Assembly: GCF_027579695.1 (NCBI RefSeq)
Contig: NC_083587.1
Location: 54,071,521 to 54,135,520, forward strand
DNA: 64,000 bases
Direction of reading: 5' to 3'
Source: Neoarius graeffei
Taxonomy: Eukaryota; Chordata; Actinopteri; Siluriformes; Ariidae
In this document: positions 1 through 64,000 of the stretch, one piece after another
Position numbering within the stretch: position 1 is the stretch's first letter
Layout: each line of letters begins with the position of its first letter
The notes under the pieces: generated by a model
Told to the model about the DNA's origin: nothing
The model's input: the letters and a program-made list of their open reading frames with translations, nothing else
The model's database searches: none
Program-made: the position numbers and the translations under genes

Positions 1-44565
<44,565 letters not shown>

Positions 44566-45060
44566 AGGGTGACGAGTGTTTACTTATATGTTGTGTAATA
44601 TTACTAGTTCCATTTTTGTAGATTTTTTTTTTGTTTTTTGTCTATACAGTTTTATGAAATTTAAAGCAAAGTGCTGTCCCATCCTTGGCGGTATTAGGGT
44701 TTTTTTTTTTTCTTCCCCTTGATTTTTTGCAGTTTGGGTTATGAACGAGGATACCACAAGTTCTCATTTCATTTTTATTTCTGTTTTCCGCGTAAACATA
44801 CATTCCTGCATTGGCTCCATTGGCTCAAACTGTAACTCCCCAGGAAAACGCGGCCTGACAGCAAACTGCAGCCAAAGATGACAGCAGATGTATTTAAAGA
44901 AAAAGAAAGATTTCACTGTGATTATAGATTTGTTTTTCCCCTTCATTGCCCTAAACATGGACTGAGAGTTCACTGCTGCCTTTGTGGAAAAAAGTCAGTT
45001 TTTCTTGTATAGGGGGCGTAGGGAAATTTCAAAATAAACTTGGATGCAAACCATTAATTA
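44566..45060 (+). other. ubr5: UBR5 3' untranslated region
   Basis: AT-rich sequence between the stop codon and a consensus poly(A) signal at 45033-45038. The exact cleavage site cannot be read from sequence. Confidence 0.7.
45033..45038 (+). terminator. ubr5: UBR5 poly(A) signal AATAAA
   Basis: The first canonical AATAAA on the coding strand after the stop, about 470 bases downstream. AATAAA also occurs at about 45271-45276, so longer transcripts are possible. Confidence 0.65.
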
Positions 45061-45672
45061 ATTCATCTTTTATTCACTGATGTACTTTAAATATGGACGT
45101 TAACAGGTTATAATTTACAGCTCATGCACACGTCAGAATATCATTTAATGATATCTTTACCTAGGAAGCTTCATCTTGAATGCTCCCGAGAGGTACATAA
45201 GGGTTCGCGCACTCTTCAGTTCACTGTCAGATGGATGTGCTTTAATAGCAGAATTTGGTTAATGCATACTTTAAATAAATAAAAAAAAAGCAGCTTGTGC
45301 CTGGAACATTTAACACCCAAGAAAAAAAATCGTTTGCTTAAATGAACATGCAAAATCAGATTCGCTGTGTAGATTAAATAAGCTCAGCCTATCACATCTC
45401 TCTCTGTGACCATTGTGAAGATTTCTATACATGGGTAGTTCAGTAATGGAATTACGTTCACAGCAAAATGTGGTAACTTTTTTTTTTTAGTTGCAGTACT
45501 CAAGATAATGGTATTTTTAAATAAATTTCATTGTATGAGGTATCTTTTTTTTCTCCTTAAAAGAAAGCATAGACAAATTTGTTAACTCTAACTTCCCCCT
45601 AAAAGATTTAGTCATGGAATTACATCAGAGGAACAAAAAACTTTGAATTTTAAGAAAACATTTCTCCGAAAC

Positions 45673-45912
45673 GGCGCTGTCGCCTCACAGCAAGAAGGTC
45701 CGGGTTTGAGCTCCGTGGCCGGTGAGGGGTTTCCTCCGGTTTCCCCCACAGTCCAAAGACATGCAGGTTAGGTTAACTGGTGACTCTAAATTGACCGTAG
45801 GTGTGAATGGTTGTCTGTGTCAGCCCTTTGATGACTTGTCCAGGGTGTACCCTGCCTTTCACCCATAGTCAGCTGGGATAGGCTCCAGCGGTGAGAGATA
45901 ATGAGATGAGAT
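45673..45912 (+). mobile_element. tRNA-derived SINE with internal deletions
   Basis: Begins inside the A-box region (GGCGCTGTCGCCTCACAGC), keeps the B box as GGTTTGAGCTCC, and has lost blocks between there and the GAGATGAGAT tail. It lies in the gap between UBR5 and srsf10. Confidence 0.8.
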
Positions 45913-46700
45913 TTCTCTGAAGTGATATTGGGGTAGTCCATTTCAACCTGCACAAGTTTTCTCAAATTGCATCAATGAAACTTTGCATGCTCATATTACT
46001 GGATGTGATTTGAGATTATTGGACTTTTACAAAAGTGGACTCAGTCTGGACAAGCTTTCCCAAACTACTTCATAAAATGCTTGTGGTAGAAGATAGATGA
46101 CCATGTCTTGTTCATGGTTTTTAGTACATTTTGCCTTGGATTCCATATTTTAGCCTCTCTGCTGAAGACTTGCCCATATGTAGAATCTAAATCATGATCA
46201 GATCAAATAATTGGCTAATAATGGCCACTAGTATAGAACAAGTGGATTTCATGTCCTGGCTATGAACTTTGCAGATGTTCAAATGACTGATAGCTACAAA
46301 TGAGTCAATTCTTCAACTGCATGCTGCTGCACAATTTATCCAGGCTTGCTAAATAAAACAACTTTCAAAATCAGGAACATGCAAACAGGGCATGAAGCTG
46401 TTATTCTCCTTGGGGATTGAGAGAACTATTTGGTGACCAATACTTCATCCAAAAAACCTTCAGTCCTTGTCACCTTCTCATCAATTTCTGTTACCCAGCT
46501 TCAATAATGTGCTAGTTTAGCTCCAGCTGAGACACTATGCAGATCACTGTTACTGAATGTGTGTTCTCTTCCCATTTAACTCCATATCAGATACCACAAC
46601 TCACTGGTTCTTACATTAGCGCTTTTCAAGGAATAAACCTTAAATGTTCAGATCAGTCCTGGAAAGTACACAAACTCAACTTGTTTTAAACAAAGTGTAC
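45913..46700. other. Intergenic sequence between convergent genes
   Basis: Separates the UBR5 3' end from the srsf10 3' end. No gene, RNA or clear repeat recognised. Confidence 0.5.
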
Positions 46701-46703
46701 GTT

Positions 46704-46709
46704 TTTATT
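46704..46709 (-). terminator. srsf10: srsf10 candidate poly(A) signal
   Basis: AATAAA on the minus strand about 700 bases after the stop. A second AATAAA at 46831-46836 is closer and may be used instead. Confidence 0.5.
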
Positions 46710-47374
46710 CACACAGGAGCACCCTCTCTTTCCAGCATGAAGAGTAAGATTGCTGTAGGTTCAGCAACAACCAAATAAACTCAAAGCATTTACCAAAAGT
46801 TTTTTTTAAAAGAGAGGGAGGAAGGACATGTTTATTCTGCTGGAAGACAACTGAGGAACAACAAGACGTTTAAGATAGTTGGAGAGGAGTCATGGCTAGA
46901 TGTCCAGGTTAGCTATGCTAGATTAAAATAAGATTTGTACAAAGCAAAAAAAATTCATATCTGATACACTGAATACTGCACTCTCTACAATGTCTAGTCT
47001 GCTAACTCTATATCTAAATGAAATACAAGAATATATTCAGTATAAACCTGCATCCTTTTTTGATCAAAGGCATATACTAGACACTTTTTGGTGGCCGGTT
47101 AAACCCCAGCCTTTTCACTGACTCAAGCTGAACAACAAAAACCAACCGTGAACTATAAAAAACACCGAATCTCACATTTGATTATTAAATCTGTAATAAC
47201 GCAGTGTGGTGTTTAACAAACATCCACTCATCCTGAAACATACTGCAGAAAAGGAGGGAGGGAGACAATCACGTTTTCTCCAGGCAAACCTGCAAACTAA
47301 CCGAAACAAATGGCCTTTACATGATCAGTTTGCCAGAGAGCTGCACAGGTGACAGTATTAAACAACTCTGGTCA

Positions 47375-47405
<31 letters not shown>

Positions 47406-47414
47406 AAAAAAGTC
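46704..47414 (-). other. srsf10: srsf10 3' untranslated region
   Basis: Sequence after the stop on the minus strand, containing a (CT)n(CA)n microsatellite at 47375-47405. Candidate poly(A) signals AATAAA are at 46831-46836 and 46704-46709. Confidence 0.6.
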
Positions 47415-58896
<11,482 letters not shown>

Positions 58897-59045
58897 GTCG
58901 CACTAAACCAACTATAAACTGTCGAGGCACAATGAAAGACCTTTGCCGTAGGCCGCCAACGTCGGGGAATATGATTCTGCGCATGTGCGTTCGGAGTTCG
59001 TAGTATTCGACGTCATTATTGTGTTAGTGCGCATGCGCCAAATAA
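58897..59045 (-). promoter_or_regulatory. srsf10: srsf10 promoter / 5' UTR region
   Basis: Directly upstream of the srsf10 start. It has a perfect palindromic NRF-1 site TGCGCATGCGCC (59028-59039), a second close match near 58977-58989, and a CRE-like TGACGTC (minus strand, 59009-59015). CpG dinucleotides are denser than in the surroundings and no TATA box is seen, typical of a housekeeping promoter. The transcription start cannot be fixed. Confidence 0.6.
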
Positions 59046-59252
59046 CACCCACGCTAACCTTAGATAGGGAACAAGTCAATGGATTCGTTTAGCTATGTAT
59101 GACATGTAATACATATAAATCGTTTTTCTTTGCCATAATTATTTTCTTCCTGTTTATTTAATATAGACTAAATGTAACGCAAGCCTGTATATATAATCTC
59201 TTGCAACACAAAATATCAATAGCTAGAGGATTCTGGGTTGCCTTGTGCTCCA

Positions 59253-59605
59253 TCCATTATCTCATTTCATTCATTATCTCTAGCCGCTTTATCCTGTTCT
59301 ACAGGGTCACAGGCAAGCTGGAGCCTATCCCAGCTGACTACAGGCGAAAGGCGGGATACACCCTGGACAAGTCGCCAGGTCATCACAGGGCTGACACATA
59401 GACAACCATTCACATTCACGGTCAATTTAGAGTCACCAGTTAACCTAACCCGCATGTCTTCGGACTGCGGGGGAAACCGGAGCACCCGGAGGAAACCCAC
59501 GCGGACAACATGCAAACTCCGCACAGAAAGGCCCTCGCTGGCCACAAACCCAGACCTTCTTGCTGTGAGGCGGCAGCACTAACCACTACACCACCGTGCC
59601 GCTCC
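59253..59605 (-). mobile_element. tRNA-derived SINE, reverse copy
   Basis: Complement of the family from tail (CATTATCTCTAGCCGC) to head (ACCACTACACCACCGTGCCG). Two internal blocks are missing. It lies just upstream of the srsf10 promoter. Confidence 0.85.
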
Positions 59606-60300
59606 CATCCATTATCTGTAACCACTTATCCTGTTCTGCAGGCAAGCTGGAGCCTATCCCAGCTGACTATGAGCAAGAAGCAGGGTACACCCTGGACAAG
59701 TCACCAGGTTATCACAGGGCTGACACATAGAGACAACCAACCATTCACACTCACGGTCAATTTAGAGCCACCAATACCCTTAACGAAGAGACAGGAGGCA
59801 AAGTAGGAGGTGGCGGAGTCGAGGGTGTTAAGGTTTGCGATGGGAGGTTGGACAGGATAAGGAGCGAGCACATCAGAGGGACAGCGCATGTGGAGAGCTT
59901 GGGAATGAAGCTAGGAGAGATGAGACTGAGATGGTATGGGCACATCCTGTGAAGAGATGCAGAGCATGTGGGAAGGAGAATGTTGAGGATGGAGCTGCCA
60001 GGCAAACGAAAACGAGGAAGGCCAAAGAGGAGATACATGGATGTGGTGAGAGAGGACATGAAAGTGGCAGGTGTGGTAGAGAAGGATGCGAAAGATGGAG
60101 CAATGGAGATGAAAGATCCGCTGTGGCGACCCCTAATCGGGAGCAGCCAAAAGAAGAAGAATTAACCTAACCTGCATGTCTTTGGACTGTAGGGGAAACC
60201 AGAGCAAACAGACACAGAAAGGCCCTCACTGGCAGCTGGGCTCAAACCCAGGACCTTCTTGCTGTGAGGCTACAGTGCTAACTACTATGCCTTGTACTCA
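59606..60300 (-). mobile_element. tRNA-derived SINE split by a LINE fragment
   Basis: SINE tail half at 59606-59774 and head half at 60164-60300, in reverse orientation, abutting the previous copy. The gap holds the RTE-type LINE end. Confidence 0.75.
59775..60163 (+). mobile_element. 5'-truncated RTE-type LINE 3' end
   Basis: Reads GRRMLRMELPGKRKRGRPKR and RYMDVVREDMKVAGV, the C-terminal end typical of fish RTE-clade reverse transcriptase proteins. It is followed by CGACCCCTAATCGGGAGCAG and an AAG-rich tail. The direct repeat TTAAC flanks it. It has no catalytic domain. Confidence 0.7.
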
Positions 60301-60517
60301 AACACAGTAAAATATATAGTGCAGAGGAACCAAATTAAACTATTAACAGTCATGGTGAAAAGAAAGTACATCGTGCTTCAATTCTTTAATTATCAATTGT
60401 GTGGTCCTCACCAACTGGCTCTGAATTGATTGTAGGTGTGAATGTGAGTATGACAAACAATCACCACAAATGATGTGATGAACTGAAGCAATGTTGGCAG
60501 CAATGAACTGAAGCCAT

Positions 60518-60840
60518 TGGCAGCATGGTGGTGTAGTGGTTAGCATGGTCGCCTCCCGGCAAGAAGGTTGTGGGTTCAAACCCAGTGGCTGGTGAGGGGA
60601 GTTTGCATGTTCTCCCTATGTCTGTGTAGGTTTCCTTTGGGTGCTCCAGTTTCCCCCACAGTCCAAAGACATGCAGCTAGGTTGATGTGGGGCAGTCTTG
60701 AGTAAGGTGCCTAACCCCTGACTGCTCCCCAGGTGCTGTGTGTGGCTGCCCACTGCTCTGGGTGTGTGTTGGGTTAAATGCAGAGGATGAATTTCACTGT
60801 GCTTGAAGTGGGCATGTGACAAATAAAGGTTACTTCTTCT
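60518..60840 (+). mobile_element. tRNA-derived SINE, variant tail
   Basis: Head GCATGGTGGTGTAGTGGTTA with B box GGTTCAAACCC. The tail is the second type, ending GTGACAAATAAAGGTTACTT. Confidence 0.8.
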
Positions 60841-61022
60841 CAATGTTGTAAAAAAATTTTCCAAAATGATGTAAGAAACTGATGGGGTGTACTTATTTTT
60901 TCTCCCACCTGGTCCTGGTTTCTGAATGCTGGTTTAATATTCAGGGAGTCAATAAAAATGACTACACATTCAAATCTGTTGTTTTTTGTCATCACCTGAA
61001 ATTATTTCCTTGTTGGTGAGGA

Positions 61023-61355
61023 CCATCCATCCATCCATAGCCACTTATCCTGTTCTGCAGACAAGCTGGAGCCTATCCCAGCTGACTATGGGTGAGAGGC
61101 AGGGTACACCCTGGACAAGTCACCAGGTCATCGCAGGGCTGACACATAGAGACAAACAACCATTTACAGTCAACTTAGAGCCACCAATTAGCCTAACCTG
61201 CATATCTTTGGGAGAAACCAGAGTACCCAGAGGAAACCCATGCAGACACAGGGAGAACATGTAAACTCCACACAGAAAGGCCCCTGTCAGCCACTGGGCT
61301 CAAACACAGAACCTTCTTGCTGTGAGGTGACAGTGCTAACCACTGTGCCACTCCA
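61023..61355 (-). mobile_element. tRNA-derived SINE, reverse copy
   Basis: From CCATCCATCCATAGCCACTT (tail side) to CTAACCACTGTGCCACTCC (head). Its head side forms part of the left arm of the inverted duplication. Confidence 0.82.
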
Positions 61356-61470
61356 TTCCAACAACTTAATTTTTTTTATTCTTTAGCCATTCAGATGTTG
61401 ATTTGCAAGTGTACCGAAATGTAGTGGTTAGCACTGTTGCCTCATAGCAAGAAGGTTCTGGGTTTGAGCC
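61253..61470. repeat. Inverted duplication, left arm
   Basis: 218 bases that recur in reverse complement at 63596-63813 with only a few differences. It covers the head of one SINE, a unique spacer (ATTCTTTAGCCATTCAGATG) and the head of the next SINE. Confidence 0.85.
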
Positions 61471-61745
61471 CAGTGGCCGATGGGGGCCTTTCTGTGTGGA
61501 GTTTGCATGTTCTCCCCATGTTTGTGTGGGTTTTCTCCAGGTGCTCCGGTTTCTCCCCACAGTCCAAAGACATGTGGTTAGGTTAACATAGGGCAGCCAT
61601 GGCCTGAACAAAGCACCTAACCCCCAACTGCTCCCTGGATGCTGTAGTGTAGCTCATTGTGTGTGCTTGTTGCTCATTATGTGTGAACTACTTCAGATGG
61701 TTAAATGCAGAAAAGGAATTTCACTGTGCTTAAGTGTCTTCTTCT
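61414..61745 (+). mobile_element. tRNA-derived SINE, variant tail
   Basis: Head TGTAGTGGTTAGCACTGTTG, B box GGTTTGAGCCC, second-type tail ending TTCACTGTGCTTAAGTGTC. Confidence 0.78.
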
Positions 61746-61780
61746 TCTACGTGGGATCAATGTCTTGTTGCATGACTCAG

Positions 61781-62557
61781 GTGGGGTTTACATTAGACCG
61801 TATCAGTGGATCATCAGATTAACGTTTTTAAAACGATTAGCGTGCACACAGCAACGCCAATACACGATTCGCGTGCACACAGCAACGCCAATACACGGAT
61901 ACGCTAATCACATGACTAATTAGACGGCACGTAAGTTGAAATGTGTAAATGTGTAATGTGTAAATTTCTCCTCAGCAGCTCGGCTCCGCAGGCATCCTGC
62001 GCTCCAAATCACTCCGCCCAGAACAGCGAGTGCCCTCTGGAGGGTGCGCACTCCGGCCCTGCGCAGCTCACAGAGCGCGCGAGTGAAGCGCACGAGCAGT
62101 GATTCGGGACTGAGCCGCTGTGTGTGTGATCCCAGTGCATATTGGGCATGCGCGTCACTTACCACTTGCAAGTGGAAGGATGGCAAGCCTAAAGACAATC
62201 ATAACTACACAATGGGCAGTATTTGCATCAGTATTTGCAGTATTTTCATACTTTTATACTCTTTAATGAAAGGTGATACAAGGCGGAAGTCCGCGCCATT
62301 TTTCAGCAGTCGCATCACACGACCAACGCCAGCGAATCAGGAAGGTGGATGTCACAGTGACGTTGTCCAATGACGACGTCAGCTAGAGCTCAGCACAGCG
62401 TATCCGCGTATCCTCAATGTTTACACAGCACTGGATCAGACACGAACTGGGTTGAATACGTGGACCCTGGCGGATTCCCGTTTCCCGGCGTTTTAATGTG
62501 AACGGACAGTACATCCGCGAAGAAAACGAGACAGATACGGTCTAATGTAAACTTGGC
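61781..62557. mobile_element. TIR element with GTTTACATTAGACCGTATC ends
   Basis: Left end GTTTACATTAGACCGTATCA and right end GATACGGTCTAATGTAAAC, with the direct repeat CTCAG on both sides (61776-61780, 62558-62562). About 777 bases, GC-rich centre, no transposase frame. It interrupts an older Tc1-like remnant. Confidence 0.75.
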
Positions 62558-62562
62558 CTCAG

Positions 62563-63190
62563 TTTTAGCACAGCTTAAGTAGCTGGACAGATGGCCTCAC
62601 ATTTGTCTCAAGAGTATTCTGGTATATTGGGGAGTTCATCACTGTCTCAGTGACTGCACCTTTCCCAGTAGCTTCAAAACAAGCCTAAATGATCACCCAT
62701 CCACCACCATGCTTGACAGTTGGTATGAAGTGTTTATAGTGACAGTCTGTGTTTGCCAAACATGGCACTGTGCATGATGACCAAACATCTTACAGAAAAA
62801 CCACATGAACTTCACATGTGATTTCTCACATGTAAAATATATGGAAAATGTGTTTTTCACATGGGAAACATGTGGTTTTGGCCCAATTTTATGTGAATCA
62901 CATGTGGGAATGTTTTACACATATGGTAACATGTTTTCCACATGTGCTCTACATGGTAACACATGTTACAAAATCTGATACCATGTATTCCACATGTTAC
63001 CACATGTGGTAACATGTGAAATACATGGGAAATTCATGTGTTTTTTCTGTAAGGAAAGGATAATGTTCCTGAACTTTTGTGGTTTGCTCCATATTCTTTT
63101 TGGAGCGAAGGGACCTTTTCCGAGCTACCATTGTCATACTTGTTTGGCTTTTTTCTGATTCTGCTGTCATGAACATAAAAATTGAATACG
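62563..63190 (-). pseudogene. Tc1-like remnant carrying a CACATG MITE
   Basis: The segments at 62563-62790 and 63050-63190 read on the minus strand as a heavily mutated Tc1-like transposase (e.g. the region around CCACCACCATGCTTGACAG). It is interrupted by the MITE at 62793-63049. Confidence 0.4.
62793..63049. mobile_element. Palindromic MITE rich in CACATG
   Basis: Starts CAGAAAAACCACATGAACTT and ends CATGTGTTTTTTCTG between TA dinucleotides. Inside, CACATG/CATGTG words occur about a dozen times on both strands, so the whole element is near-palindromic. Non-coding. Confidence 0.8.
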
Positions 63191-63203
63191 CTTACAGAAG
63201 GGG

Positions 63204-63577
63204 TGGCATGGTGGTGTAGTGGTTAGCGCTGTCGCCTCACAGCAAGAAGGTCTGGGTTCGAGCCCCGTGGTTAGCAAGGGCCTTTCTGTGCGGAGTTTGC
63301 ATGTTCTCCCCGTGTCCGTGTGGGTTTCCTCCGGGTGCTCCGGTTTCCCCCACAGTCCAAAGACATGCAGGTTAGGTTAACTGGTGACTCTAAATTGACC
63401 GTAGGTGTGAATGTGAGTGTGAATGGTTGTCTGTGTCTATGTGTCAGCCCTGTGATGACCTGGCGACTTGTCCAGGGTGTACCCTGCCTTTTGCCTGTAG
63501 TCAGCTGGGATAGGCTCCAGCTTGCCTGCGACCCTGTAGAACAGGATAAAGTGGCTAGAGATAATGAGATGAGATGA
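63204..63577 (+). mobile_element. tRNA-derived SINE, full-length copy
   Basis: From GGTGGCATGGTGGTGTAGTG to the GAGATGAGATGAGA tail, with A box TGGTGTAGTGG and B box GGTTCGAGCCC. The most complete member near the right end. Confidence 0.9.
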
Positions 63578-63595
63578 GACACTTACAGAGGACAT

Positions 63596-63813
63596 GGCTC
63601 AAACCCAGAACCTTCTTGTTATGAGGCAACAGTGCTAACCACTACATTTCAGTACACTTGCAAATCAACATCTGAATGGCTAAAGAATAAAAAAAATTAA
63701 GTTGTTGGAATGGGGTGGCACAGTGGTTAGCACTGTCACCTCACAGCAAGAAGGTTCTGTGTTTGAGCCCAGTGGCTGACAGGGGCCTTTCTGTGTGGAG
63801 TTTACATGTTCTC
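63596..63813. repeat. Inverted duplication, right arm
   Basis: Reverse complement of 61253-61470. It includes two SINE head pieces in opposite directions joined by the same unique spacer (CATCTGAATGGCTAAAGAAT). Confidence 0.85.
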
Positions 63814-64000
63814 AGAGGTCTGTAGGTCACATGAGATAGCTCTTGGGGCTTTCTTTATATCTTTGAGCATTAAACAGTCTGAATTTGGACTGAATTTGCT
63901 GGGACACCCACTCCTGGGAAGATTAGCAACTGTCTTGAAGGCTCTTTTGTAGGGAGAGTGGGGCACAATGAGACAAAAAAATTTCAGATCAGCACATACT
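63814..64000. other. Unrecognised right end
   Basis: No feature recognised in the last bases of the window. Confidence 0.4.

Overview
This window is vertebrate genomic DNA, almost certainly from a teleost fish. Its genes are split by long introns with GT-AG splice sites, its proteins are close to human orthologues, and it is crowded with repeats typical of fish: Tc1-like transposons, a tRNA-derived SINE family, Kolobok-, hAT- and Harbinger-type elements, (CA)n and CT-rich satellites. I cannot name the species from sequence alone.

Only two host genes are supported. UBR5 (HECT-type E3 ubiquitin ligase) runs left to right from the window edge to about 45.06 kb. Twenty-three coding exons give the C-terminal ~1,193 residues in one uninterrupted frame, including the MLLE/PABC domain and the whole HECT domain with its catalytic cysteine. 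SRSF10 (SR-family splicing factor) runs right to left from a start codon at 58,896 to a stop at 47,415. Six coding exons give a 258-residue protein with an N-terminal RRM and a C-terminal RS domain. The two genes converge tail to tail with about 1.7 kb between their poly(A) signals.

The most interesting host feature is in srsf10. Its second intron has AT-AC termini with a near-perfect U12-type 5' splice site and branch point. A conventional GTAAGC donor sits 9 bases further on and can pair with a strong U2-type acceptor. That acceptor opens a GA-rich alternative exon with an in-frame stop and an AATAAA. This matches the architecture reported for autoregulation of mammalian Srsf10. A ~1.1 kb GA-rich (on the transcript strand) satellite in intron 1 adds many further possible binding sites.

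Layout: 1-8.5 kb, UBR5 exons with two THAP-bearing elements and a hAT-like element; 8.5-14.7 kb, a Tc1 MITE, a broken Tc1-like element interrupted by a THAP/minisatellite block, and an apparently intact Tc1 element; 15-25 kb, exons, a diverged tandem array, a perfect hairpin, SINEs and another Tc1; 26-31 kb, palindromic elements and a P2X7-like exon cut by a hAT insertion; 31-33 kb, compact exons of MLLE and the first half of HECT; 33-41 kb, a three-level nest of transposons, SINEs and Kolobok copies; 41-45 kb, the last UBR5 exons; 45-59 kb, the intergenic gap and srsf10; 59-64 kb, a dense field of SINEs, MITEs and an inverted duplication.

Many small open frames are first exons of transposon proteins (THAP zinc fingers, P2X7-like and acidic leaders), not host genes. 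Several pairs of repeat copies preserve both an occupied and an empty insertion site, so target-site duplications (TA, TTAA) and the order of insertion can be read directly.
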